Assembly (NCBI GenBank): GCA_025456345.1
Contig: JALOKU010000001.1
Span: 312,529-345,632, forward strand
Direction of reading: 5' to 3'
From: Vicinamibacterales bacterium
GTDB taxonomy: Bacteria; Acidobacteriota; Vicinamibacteria; Vicinamibacterales; JAKQTR01
Length of the DNA stretch: 33,104 bases
Of the stretch, positions 22,322-28,334 are shown one piece after another. Numbering within the stretch: the first letter of the stretch is position 1; each line of letters begins with the position of its first letter. The translations under genes and the position numbers were made by a program. A model generated the notes under the pieces. The model saw nothing but the letters and a program-made list of their open reading frames with translations, was not told the DNA's origin and did no database searches.

Positions 22322-22528
22322 GGCGAGTCCTTTCGATGGACGTCCGGAGCCCTGCGTGGCACCAACGTGACGGCAGTCAGCCGAATGCCGTTCACCACCG
22401 CACCCGGATGCGGCCGGACGTGATGCCCGGCAAGCCGGCCATGCGGGGCACCCGGGTCACGGCCGAACCGGTGCTGCGGGAACTGGCGGAGGGCATCACG
22501 CCTGCCGGCCGGCTCGACGCCAACCCCG
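22269..22528 (+). pseudogene. Decayed copy of the DUF433 cassette
   Basis: This segment aligns base by base with 29702-29950: the tail CTTCGTTC...GTCGCACACGCCGTCTG, the TTTCGATGGACGTCCGGAGC block, then the DUF433 gene. The DUF433 start (ATG at 22385) is followed by a one-base deletion that shifts frame, and the homology stops at about 22528 in the middle of the gene. Downstream of the shift the reading still resembles RPDVMPGKPAMRGTRVTAEP. No tRNA piece is left on this copy. It is dead as a gene. Confidence 0.8.
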
Positions 22529-22695
22529 GATCCGATGATCGCGTAGCCCAGCGCATGGTTGCCCGCCAGGCCGCCCGTGCGCACGCGTGAGAGAAACCCC
22601 AGTGACTGCGGCACGTTGACCGCGTTCACGACGGCCCCTGCCAGGACCGCCGCCCAGTGGACGCCGGCGCCGCTCTGCGCCTCTGTGCCGTTTCT
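22529..22695 (-). pseudogene. Duplicated 5' fragment of the small membrane protein gene at 23954-24424
   Basis: Near-identical to 24268-24424, the first 50-odd codons of the membrane protein (QSGAGVHWAAVL, LGFLSRVRTG, AGNHALGYAIIG). The start codon region is changed and the homology stops exactly where the DUF433 remnant begins, so the frame runs into antisense of that remnant. It is a truncated duplicate, in the same orientation as its source. Confidence 0.8.
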
Positions 22696-22736
22696 CCAGA
22701 CGTCGCGTCCGCGTGGCGGAGGTCCCGAGCGCCGGA

Positions 22737-23063
22737 CTACCCGGGCAGCCGGCGGAGGACGTCCACGAGGCGATCGCGATAGGCGAGAAGGGCCTCCCGG
22801 CCGCTGCCGGTAATCTGCAGCAGCGTCCGCGGGACTTTGCCTGCGAAGGTCTTCTCGACCGTGACGTAGCCGGCTGCCTCGAGCCTGGCCAGGTGCGACG
22901 AGAGGTTGCCTTGGGTCAGCCCCGTTTCGCGCATCACGTACAGGAAGTCCGCCCGCGACACGACCGACAGGCACGCGAGTACCAGCAGACGCCCGGGTTC
23001 GTGCACCACGCGGTCGAGGTTCGCCAGGGGCTGCAGGTCGATGCGTTCCGGCTCGTCAGACAT
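22737..23063 (-). CDS. Winged-helix transcriptional regulator, coupled to a membrane protein
   Basis: A 108-residue winged-helix protein; DRVVHEPGRLLVLACLS opens the fold, ETGLTQGNLSSHLARLE is the helix-turn-helix, and EAAGYVTVEKTFAGKVPR the wing. It is a paralogue in design of the 19475 gene. The ATG at 23063 overlaps the last 8 bases of the membrane-protein gene, so it is translationally coupled. It is likely to autoregulate through the dyads upstream of 23682. Confidence 0.92.
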   Translation of the reverse strand: MSDEPERIDLQPLANLDRVVHEPGRLLVLACLSVVSRADFLYVMRETGLTQGNLSSHLARLEAAGYVTVEKTFAGKVPRTLLQITGSGREALLAYRDRLVDVLRRLPG

Positions 23064-23682
23064 CGTGTCCCTCCGCCGGCAGGACGGGCCGCGTCCGTAC
23101 GAACCTGACGAGCACAGCGATGCCCGAGGCCAGGAGCAGGCCGGCCAGGGCGAAAAAGAGGAGCGTCAGCCGGTCGCTGGGATTGATGCGCGGGCCGAAC
23201 GGGTAGAGCCAGAAGAAGACGGCGCCGCCGGCGGATGCGGCCGCGTAAACGTAATAGCGAGGCAGCGCGGCCCTGTAGGCGGTGACCAGGAACCCGGCGG
23301 CCATGATGGAGCCCGCCACGAGCGGCGTCCAGTCCGGCCAGTGTTCGAGGTTCCAGATCGGGCCATTGAAGAACGTGATGAGTGCCACGATTCCCAGCGT
23401 CAGCACGCCGGCTGCCATCGTGGTGAGGAGCAGCGCTTTTGGAGGGTCCTCTGGCAACTCGGCGTATCCGATGCGGCGGTCTGCGACCTGCTGCCTGAGG
23501 AACCTCGACGCCAGGGCGAGGATCGCCAGATAGACCGTGGCGAGCGCGATGAGCGAGCGGTTCTGTGTGGCGCCGCCGACAATCACAGCGAAAGCGGCGA
23601 CGACCAGGTCGGCGGTGCCGTCCTCGAGGGCGTGGCGGAGGGCACGCTGCCGGAGGGGCCGGAGCGGGTCGGTGGTGTGCAC
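23056..23682 (-). CDS. Polytopic membrane protein of unknown function
   Basis: A 208-residue protein with about five or six spans (LVVAAFAVIVGGA, LIALATVYLAILAL, ALLLTTMAAGVLTLGIVALITFF, PLVAGSIMAAGFLVTAY, YVYAAASAGGAVFFWLYPF, LLFFALAGLLLASGIAVLV). The GTG at 23682 is set by an ideal AAGGAGG five bases upstream. No enzyme motif is recognised. First gene of a two-gene leftward operon with the winged-helix regulator, preceded by an AT-rich promoter zone with dyads. Confidence 0.9.
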   Translation of the reverse strand: MHTTDPLRPLRQRALRHALEDGTADLVVAAFAVIVGGATQNRSLIALATVYLAILALASRFLRQQVADRRIGYAELPEDPPKALLLTTMAAGVLTLGIVALITFFNGPIWNLEHWPDWTPLVAGSIMAAGFLVTAYRAALPRYYVYAAASAGGAVFFWLYPFGPRINPSDRLTLLFFALAGLLLASGIAVLVRFVRTRPVLPAEGHDV

Positions 23683-23694
23683 GTGTGCCTCCTT

Positions 23695-23750
23695 CGTAGT
23701 GAACCGCGTTGCACTACGTACTGCACTGCAAACTATATTGTAATACGTGG
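23695..23750 (-). promoter_or_regulatory. Promoter/operator zone of the membrane protein-regulator operon
   Basis: CGTAGTG (23695-23701) and CACTACG (23712-23718) form a perfect 7-bp dyad with a 10-base centre, next to TTGCA...TGCAA arms (23709-23731) and an AT-rich block whose minus strand reads ATTACAATATAGTTTGC. TACAAT or TATAGT may be the -10. The dyads lie between it and the ribosome site, as expected for autorepression. Confidence 0.5.
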
Positions 23751-23953
23751 TTCAGGAAGCGCAGGTTCCGCAGACCGACTCGAGCCACGGCCTGGAGCCG
23801 GCACCCAGGGCACCCTCGTGTGCCGTGGAGACCGCGCCCCGGCTCTCCAGAGAATCGCGGCACTGGCCGCGCCGATCCTCTGGTTCCGGCCCGACGAGCC
23901 GCTGCTCGGCGGCGGCGAGGGCCCAGCCTCGCCAGCAGTCCGCCCGCCGCGCG

Positions 23954-24424
23954 CTATCCGACGCCGGCTCGCATGGCCGCGATCATCGCGCCGACCAGCG
24001 CCGCGGAGGTCGCGACCGTCACCAGCCACAAGCGCCGGTCGAGGCTGAACATCGGCAGGCCCATCAACACAATCGAACCGAAGAACAGCAGGAGGTAGGG
24101 CAGGAGGATGCCGACGCGGGCCGGCGACCTGAATTCGACGGGCGCGGCATAGTCGACCACCACCATGAGCAGGACGAAGACGAGGAACACGGCCGGCCCT
24201 GCCGCGTGCAGCCAGCCCGCCCGGGCGCGGATGAAGGCCGCGAGGGCCAGCGCTGCCGGGATGGCCAACCCGATGATCGCGTAGCCCAGCGCATGGTTGC
24301 CCGCCATGCTGCCCGTGCGCACGCGTGAGAGAAACCCGAGCGCCTGCAGCACGTTGGCCGCGTTCACGACGGCCCATACCAGGACCGCCGCCCAGTGGAC
24401 GCCGGCGCCGCTCTGCGTTTCCAC
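23954..24424 (-). CDS. Small polytopic membrane protein of unknown function
   Basis: A 156-residue protein with four or five membrane spans (WAAVLVWAVVNAANVLQAL, YAIIGLAIPAALALAAF, AGPAVFLVFVLLMVVVDYA, ILLPYLLLFFGSIVLMGLP, LVTVATSAALVGAMIAA). The GTG at 24424 is preceded by GGGGAGG. No motif identifies it. A truncated copy of its 5' part lies at 22529-22695, which proves a local duplication. Divergent from the ECF sigma gene. Confidence 0.85.
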   Translation of the reverse strand: METQSGAGVHWAAVLVWAVVNAANVLQALGFLSRVRTGSMAGNHALGYAIIGLAIPAALALAAFIRARAGWLHAAGPAVFLVFVLLMVVVDYAAPVEFRSPARVGILLPYLLLFFGSIVLMGLPMFSLDRRLWLVTVATSAALVGAMIAAMRAGVG

Positions 24425-24502
24425 GATGTGCCTCCCCGCGTCGCGCGTGCGAGATGACAGGGCCGGCGGGCGCTCCGGGGCGACGGGCCGCCGCGGCCGT
24501 AT

Positions 24503-24530
24503 TGTAACCTTCGGACCGCGCGGGCGTATT
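24503..24530 (+). promoter_or_regulatory. Candidate ECF-type promoter before the sigma gene
   Basis: TGTAACC (24503-24509), 15 bases, CGTATT (24525-24530). The AAC-containing -35 and CGT-starting -10 are typical of ECF sigma autoregulated promoters. The -10 ends 5 bases before GTG 24536 and 11 before ATG 24542, so the message would have almost no leader. Confidence 0.45.
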
Positions 24531-24535
24531 CATCA

Positions 24536-25030
24536 GTGAGCATGACCGAGATCGAGGCGCTCTACCGCCAGTATGCGTCGGCCGTCTTCCGGTTCGCCTG
24601 GGGCCTTTGCGGCGACCGCAGCCTCGCCGAGGACATCGTCTCGGAGACCTACGTGCGTCTGCTGACAAAAGCCCCGGAGGTCGAGACGCAGACGGCGCTC
24701 GCGTACCTGCTGGCGATTGCGCGCAACACGTACGTGTCGGGAGTCAGGCGCCGATGGCGGGAAGTGCCGTTGCCCGACGCCGTTCCGGCGCCCGACATCG
24801 ATCATGGGGCGCGGCTGGACGGCCAGGCTCGCCTGCAGGCCGTGTTCGACGCGATCCGCGGCCTTCCGGAAGGCGAGCGGGCGGCGCTCCTCCTCCGCGT
24901 GGATCACGAACTGTCCTACGAGGACATCGCCGCGGCGCTGGGCACATCGGTGGGGGCTGCCAAGGTCAGGGTGCACCGGGCCCGCGTCCGGATCGCAGAA
25001 GGCGTCAGACACGAAGGAAGGACGTCATGA
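24536..25030 (+). CDS. ECF-subfamily RNA polymerase sigma factor
   Basis: A 164-residue group IV sigma factor: region 2 about residues 6-75 (LYRQYASAVFRFAWGLCGDRSLAEDIVSET is the core-binding and -10 helix area, quoted only as a landmark in parts: YRQYASAVFRFAW, AEDIVSETYVRL), region 4 about 100-155 (LPEGERAALLLRVDHEL, YEDIAAALGTSVGAAKVRV). It starts at GTG 24536 or ATG 24542; neither has a good ribosome site. Its TGA overlaps the ATG of a one-TM protein that is probably its anti-sigma factor. Regulon unknown. Confidence 0.93.
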   Translation: MSMTEIEALYRQYASAVFRFAWGLCGDRSLAEDIVSETYVRLLTKAPEVETQTALAYLLAIARNTYVSGVRRRWREVPLPDAVPAPDIDHGARLDGQARLQAVFDAIRGLPEGERAALLLRVDHELSYEDIAAALGTSVGAAKVRVHRARVRIAEGVRHEGRTS

Positions 25031-25359
25031 AACTCGAAGTCACGCGAGATGTCGTCAACGACCTCTGGCCGCTCTACCGGTCTGGCGATGCCAGCGTTGA
25101 CAGCCGGGGCCTGGTCGAGGCCTATCTGGCCGGGGATGCCGCATTTGCTTCAACACTGAAGGAGAGCGAGATGCTGTCACACGTCGTGCCGCCCGTCCGT
25201 CTGTCTCCCGAAGGCGAGCTTCGACTCCTCCAGGACGCCCAGCAGCGAGCTCGCACGAAGCTGCTGATCGTGGCCGCGTCGATCGCGATGGCGGGACTGC
25301 TGATCGCCGCCACGTTCGCCGGCGCCCTCTGGGTGTTCATGAGCGGCAGGATGTCGTAG
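25027..25359 (+). CDS. Single-span membrane protein, putative anti-sigma factor
   Basis: A 110-residue protein with a cytosolic N-terminal part (DVVNDLWPLYRSGDASVDS, AYLAGD) and one membrane span near residues 80-103 (LLIVAASIAMAGLLIAATF). No zinc-binding HxxxCxxC motif is present, so it is not a classic zinc anti-sigma. The ATGA overlap with the ECF sigma gene and the GAAGGAAGG ribosome site argue for a direct partner role. The short outer tail of a few residues leaves no room for an external sensor, so an extra sensing protein may exist elsewhere. Confidence 0.8.
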   Translation: MKLEVTRDVVNDLWPLYRSGDASVDSRGLVEAYLAGDAAFASTLKESEMLSHVVPPVRLSPEGELRLLQDAQQRARTKLLIVAASIAMAGLLIAATFAGALWVFMSGRMS

Positions 25360-25511
25360 TGCCGGCTGCGGCCGCAACGCCACGCCGACCAGCTCCCGAT
25401 GGCGCTCGAGCAGCTGAACGTCCGGCTGAAACGAGATTGTCCCGACCCCGGGCTGCCAGGATCCGCGCGCGCCATCGCGTGCCTTCCGGGGCGCCACTCT
25501 ACGCCAAGAGG

Positions 25512-25537
25512 GGCCCTGGCTCCCCGGCGCCAGGGCC
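25512..25537. terminator. Hairpin downstream of sigma/anti-sigma pair
   Basis: GGCCCTGGC / GCCAGGGCC, perfect 9-bp stem, 8-base loop, about 150 bases after the anti-sigma stop and 46 before the first tRNA fragment. No T tract. The rest of 25360-25583 shows no gene. Confidence 0.35.
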
Positions 25538-25583
25538 GAGCGGCGCCGGCGCGGTGACCGAGCGACGAGGTTGCCTGGAGCGC

Positions 25584-25628
25584 TGGAGCCGGCGGTCGGA
25601 CTCGAACCGACGACCTGCTGATGACGAA
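25584..25628 (-). pseudogene. tRNA-Thr(CGU) 3' half, copy A (att-like scar)
   Basis: Minus strand, from the anticodon loop (TTCGTCA) through the variable loop, T arm (GTCGGTTCGAGTCCGAC) and acceptor 3' strand to an encoded CCA. The 5' half (acceptor 5' strand, D arm, 5' anticodon stem) is missing. It differs from copies B and C by one base, in the anticodon loop. Not a functional tRNA. Confidence 0.9.
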
Positions 25629-25745
25629 CCCTGGAAAACAACGACTCAGAGCGCGTCAGGCCGCGTCAAACCACGGCGTATTCGTGCAGGGCGAGGCCGA
25701 ACGCCGGCTCTTCGTTCACCTCGCGTCGCACAAACCGTCGCACAC
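25629..25745 (-). repeat. Cassette tail repeat, copy A
   Basis: 117 bases joined to tRNA fragment A; aligns without gaps to 26851-26967 and with small gaps to 29635-29740. It ends in doubled GTCGCACA separated by four bases. On the minus strand it also holds a short conserved frame ending AFGLALHEYAVV and a stop. Confidence 0.85.
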
Positions 25746-25790
25746 GGTCTGGGTGGGAGACGTCGTCGTGGTCGTACCTGAAGCGCAGGC

Positions 25791-26387
25791 CTAGCGACGG
25801 TGCCGCAAGCCCGTGGGACGCGTGCCTGCCGAGGTACCTCGCTGGATGCGCTGGGGGCGCTCTCCGGTCTTGCGCAGGAACTCGCTGAACTCGGCGGTCT
25901 TTCCTTCGCGGGCGCTCCAGTCCCGAATCCGATCGAAATCGACCGGACGTGCCCGCGCGATCTCGACGGCGAGGGCGAGGGCCTGCCTGTCGTTCCAGTG
26001 GTAGAACGCCGCGAGGCGGTCTCTGCACGAGTCCGTGGCCGACAGTCCCAACGTCGCGCTCTTCCCCACCGACAGTTCAACGGGGACGATTGAGAGGTCG
26101 TCACCGATCGAGAGCGGCCCGGGCGGGAACTCAACGGTGAAGGGGACCTCGGGGTGAACGTACTCAGGGCCTTGCCGAACGAATCCCAACTCGCCAAGGG
26201 CCTCCTCGAGGTCGCGCTGGGCGACACGACCCTGGAGGACGAAGTCCGCGTCCTTCGAGACGTAGGTGGCCGTGTGGATGGCGACACATGCGCCGCCGGT
26301 CAGCACCGCCCGGATACCACGGCTGGCCAGGTGCGCGCCGACGGCGACGGCCACCTCCTGCAACGATGAGGCGCTGGTCAGTTTCAC
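25791..26387 (-). CDS. Nucleotidyltransferase, AbiEii/MNT-like (putative toxin)
   Basis: A 198-residue protein of the DNA polymerase beta nucleotidyltransferase fold. LTGGACVAIHTA contains the GG(A/S) loop (residues 31-33) and SKDADFV gives the paired metal-binding Asp46 and Asp48. Such proteins act as toxins by adding nucleotides to tRNA or as abortive-infection factors (AbiEii family). The GTG at 26387 overlaps the stop of a winged-helix gene (GTGA), matching AbiE-like regulator/toxin order. The gene lies directly against cassette tail A. Enzyme class is well supported; toxin role is inferred. Confidence 0.82.
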   Translation of the reverse strand: MKLTSASSLQEVAVAVGAHLASRGIRAVLTGGACVAIHTATYVSKDADFVLQGRVAQRDLEEALGELGFVRQGPEYVHPEVPFTVEFPPGPLSIGDDLSIVPVELSVGKSATLGLSATDSCRDRLAAFYHWNDRQALALAVEIARARPVDFDRIRDWSAREGKTAEFSEFLRKTGERPQRIQRGTSAGTRPTGLRHRR

Positions 26388-26722
26388 AGGCGTTTTCCGG
26401 CCCGTCTGGGCCGGCGCCTGAGTTCAGCTGTACGTGCCTGCAGGTCAGCGTCCGCGTCCGCCAGGCGGCGGAGCAAGGCGTCGAGTTCCGTCCGGGCGAA
26501 GAACCGCGGGTTCACGCTGTAGGCTCGCGTGCGGCCCACCAGGCGACCGGCGACCAGCCCGTCACGCTCCAGGCTCGAGAGTGCTTTCTGCACCACCGAC
26601 GGCGACGCATCGAGCAGCCGGGAGAGTTCCCGCTGGTAGCTGGCCCCCAGCAGGCTCAGGGCGAGGAGCACCCGGGTTCGCGTGACGCTCCCGAACGGGC
26701 TTCCAGTTGTCTTGACCTTCAT
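26384..26722 (-). CDS. Winged-helix regulator, putative antitoxin of the nucleotidyltransferase
   Basis: A 112-residue ArsR/MarR-like winged-helix protein: VLLALSLLGASYQRELSRLL and SPSVVQKALSSLERDGLV form the helix-turn-helix, RLVGRTRAYSVNPRF the wing, then an Arg-rich helical tail. The ATG at 26722 has no ribosome site and sits a few bases after a -10, suggesting a leaderless message. The promoter has a perfect -35 and an 8-bp dyad between -35 and -10, the design of an autorepressing antitoxin operon. Cotranscribed with the nucleotidyltransferase. Confidence 0.85.
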   Translation of the reverse strand: MKVKTTGSPFGSVTRTRVLLALSLLGASYQRELSRLLDASPSVVQKALSSLERDGLVAGRLVGRTRAYSVNPRFFARTELDALLRRLADADADLQARTAELRRRPRRAGKRL

Positions 26723-26727
26723 AAGAG

Positions 26728-26759
26728 ATCATATGACCTCTCTGTGAGGTCATTGTCAA
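26728..26759 (-). promoter_or_regulatory. Promoter with embedded operator for regulator-nucleotidyltransferase operon
   Basis: Minus strand: TTGACA (-35, 26759-26754), then the dyad ATGACCTC-N5-GAGGTCAT (26733-26753), with TCATAT at 17 bp or TATGAT at 20 bp as -10. +1 would fall within a few bases of the ATG at 26722. The dyad overlaps the spacer, so its binding protein would block polymerase. Confidence 0.7.
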
Positions 26760-26805
26760 GGTCGCGGATGGCCCCCTGCGGTTTCCTCTCTGCCCTGGAG
26801 AAACA

Positions 26806-26850
26806 TGGAGCCGGCGGTCGGACTCGAACCGACGACCTGCTGATTACGAA
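26806..26850 (-). pseudogene. tRNA-Thr(CGU) 3' half, copy B (att-like scar)
   Basis: Same 45 bases as copy C without change: anticodon loop TTCGTAA, T arm, acceptor 3' strand and CCA. Homology to a tRNA ends exactly at the 5' edge of the anticodon loop, where the cassette tail begins. Confidence 0.9.
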
Positions 26851-26967
26851 CCTCGGCAACCAACGAGTCAGAGCGCGTCAGGCCGCGTCAATCCGAGGGG
26901 TATTCGTGCAGGACGAGTCCGAACGCCGGCCCTTCGTTCAACTCGCGTCGCACAAACCGTCGCACAC
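26851..26967 (-). repeat. Cassette tail repeat, copy B
   Basis: 117 bases, gap-free alignment with copy A; landmarks AGTCAGAGCGCGTCAGGCC, GTATTCGTGCAGGACGAG and the two GTCGCACA blocks. Minus-strand frame ends AFGLVLHEYPSD and a stop. Confidence 0.85.
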
Positions 26968-27019
26968 CGATGCGGACGTCGCCAGGCGAGGGCGAGGCTC
27001 GAGAAGGCGGCCTTGCGCC

Positions 27020-27037
27020 TATGTCGTATCTGACATA
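27020..27037. promoter_or_regulatory. Operator dyad over the higB start codon
   Basis: TATGTC-GTATCT-GACATA, perfect 6-bp arms, last base shared with the ATG at 27037. The internal TATCT may also serve as a -10 placed for a near-leaderless start. Fits autoregulation by the HigA-like protein. Confidence 0.55.
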
Positions 27038-27390
27038 TGCTCATTGACGTGGCGCCGGCAGGCAAACCGCTCGTGTGGCTGCACGGCCAGGTGAAGAGCC
27101 CTCCGCTGACGGCGGCCGCTCGGATTGAAGCCGGGCTTCTGCTGCGCCGGCTGCAGCGGGGTGAGCGGCTCGGACTGCCGCACTCGCGCCCGATGCCCGG
27201 TGTCGGGCCGCGTTGCCACGAACTGCGGATTCCGGACGAAACGGTGACATGGCGCATCGTGTACCGGGTCGATTCGGATGCCGTCGTCATCGCTGACGTG
27301 TTCGCCAAGAAGACCCAGAAGACGCCCGGGTCCGTGGTGGAGGCCTGCCGGCGGCGCCTTCGCACCTACCATGTGATTTGTGATCGCTAG
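27037..27390 (+). CDS. HigB/RelE-family toxin (phage Gp49-like)
   Basis: A 117-residue RelE-superfamily protein of the Gp49/HigB group, ribosome-dependent mRNA interferases. The central region CHELRIPDETVTWRIVYRVD followed by VVIADVFAKKTQKTP is the family signature, the KKTQKTP segment holding basic catalytic residues. Toxin precedes antitoxin, the order typical of higBA. No ribosome site is seen before the ATG at 27037; a dyad covers the start. The HigA-like gene follows after 12 bases. Confidence 0.9.
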   Translation: MLIDVAPAGKPLVWLHGQVKSPPLTAAARIEAGLLLRRLQRGERLGLPHSRPMPGVGPRCHELRIPDETVTWRIVYRVDSDAVVIADVFAKKTQKTPGSVVEACRRRLRTYHVICDR

Positions 27391-27402
27391 AGAAGGCCGG
27401 CC

Positions 27403-27732
27403 ATGAAGAAGACCAAACGCGCTGCGCTGGAGGCCCACGGATGGCGGGTCGGCTCCGTTGCCGATTTCCTTGAACTGACGCCAGCGGAGGCCGCGTTCAT
27501 CGAGACCAAGCTGGCGCTCAGTCAGAGCCTTCGCGACCGGCGAACGGCGGCAGGCCTCTCCCAGGCGGCCCTCGCCAGACGGCTTCGTTCAAGTCAGTCG
27601 CGCGTGGCCAAGATGGAGGCCGCCGACCCTACGGTGTCGGTCGACCTGCTGCTGCGGGCGCTCTACGCGCTGGGCGCTCGGCCGCGCGATGTCGCCTCGT
27701 CAATCACGAAGCGAGCCGTCGCTGCGGCTTGA
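27403..27732 (+). CDS. HigA-like XRE-family antitoxin
   Basis: A 109-residue protein with an XRE helix-turn-helix at about residues 46-98 (LRDRRTAAGLSQAALARRL, SSQSRVAKMEA, VSVDLLLRALYALG). The N-terminal part (SVADFLELTPAEAAFIETKLAL) is the standard lead-in of Gp49-partner antitoxins. GAGAAGG precedes the ATG. Neutralises the upstream toxin and probably binds the dyad at 27020. Confidence 0.92.
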   Translation: MKKTKRAALEAHGWRVGSVADFLELTPAEAAFIETKLALSQSLRDRRTAAGLSQAALARRLRSSQSRVAKMEAADPTVSVDLLLRALYALGARPRDVASSITKRAVAAA

Positions 27733-27845
27733 GCCGCGTCACCGATTGGGATCTCGGAACCGCCAGCCCCTCGCGGTGGGCAACTACCGCCGATCGTTGA
27801 CCAGCACGGCGATCCGCGCTCCGCTGACGTCCCGCTCGGTGACCG

Positions 27846-28262
27846 TCAGGTACCGGCTGTCTCGCGCACCGCCTCGACATCGAGCCGATCCAGGCGCTTG
27901 AGCGCAATGGAGTCCCATGACGAGCAACCAGCGGCTGGGTAGTCCTTGCGCCAGCGCGCCAGCGCCCCCGCCTCGAGCGCGAGCAGGTCGCCGGCCACGC
28001 CCGCCGCCCGCGGCTCCCGTTCGCCTGTGCCGACGGTCCGCTCGGTCCCAGCTACCCGCTTGTGGTCGATGTACGACCAGTGCGTGTGCGCGATTCGCCA
28101 CCGGTCGTCGGCGCGCCGGTACACTTCGGTGGTGTTCCAGAACGACGTGCGTTGCACCTCCACTAGTGCGAATCGACACACGGGCTGTCGTGGGCCCCGT
28201 CCTTTCCGCTCAGGCATTGGCCCGTTACATGTGGGACGCCTTCTCCCGGCACGATCCTCCAC
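27846..28262 (-). pseudogene. SnoaL/DUF4440-like remnants, C-terminal piece before N-terminal piece
   Basis: Reading leftward, FWNTTEVYRRADDRWRIAH followed by THWSYI is the C-terminal strand pair of an NTF2-like (DUF4440) protein; some 40 codons later LLALEAGALARWRKDYP is a typical N-terminal helix of the same family, then KRLDRLDVEAVRE resembles the next conserved segment in shortened form. No complete domain can be assembled, so this looks like two neighbouring copies reduced by deletion. The stretch 27733-28334 holds no intact gene. Confidence 0.55.
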
Positions 28263-28334
28263 CGTCCGGAACGCGACCCGTGATCGGACTCCTGCAGCCC
28301 GCCTGGCACGGGACGCCGATGAGTGGCGGCCCGC

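Larger units (their letters stand above)
25584..26805. mobile_element. Putative tRNA-bounded cassette 1 (regulator + nucleotidyltransferase)
   Basis: From tRNA fragment A and its tail to the base before fragment B. It contains only the winged-helix/nucleotidyltransferase pair. No recombinase. Interpretation as a mobile unit rests on the repeated boundary. Confidence 0.5.

Noticed and set aside
23761..23953. Possible coding remnant between the two membrane-protein genes
   Set aside because: Open frames exist on the minus strand but show no recognisable domain, start or ribosome site.
26777..27094. Reading frames through the tRNA fragments giving GAGGRTRTDDLLITN-type peptides
   Set aside because: This peptide is a well-known artefact of translating tRNA genes antisense; the same is true at 29590 and 30504.
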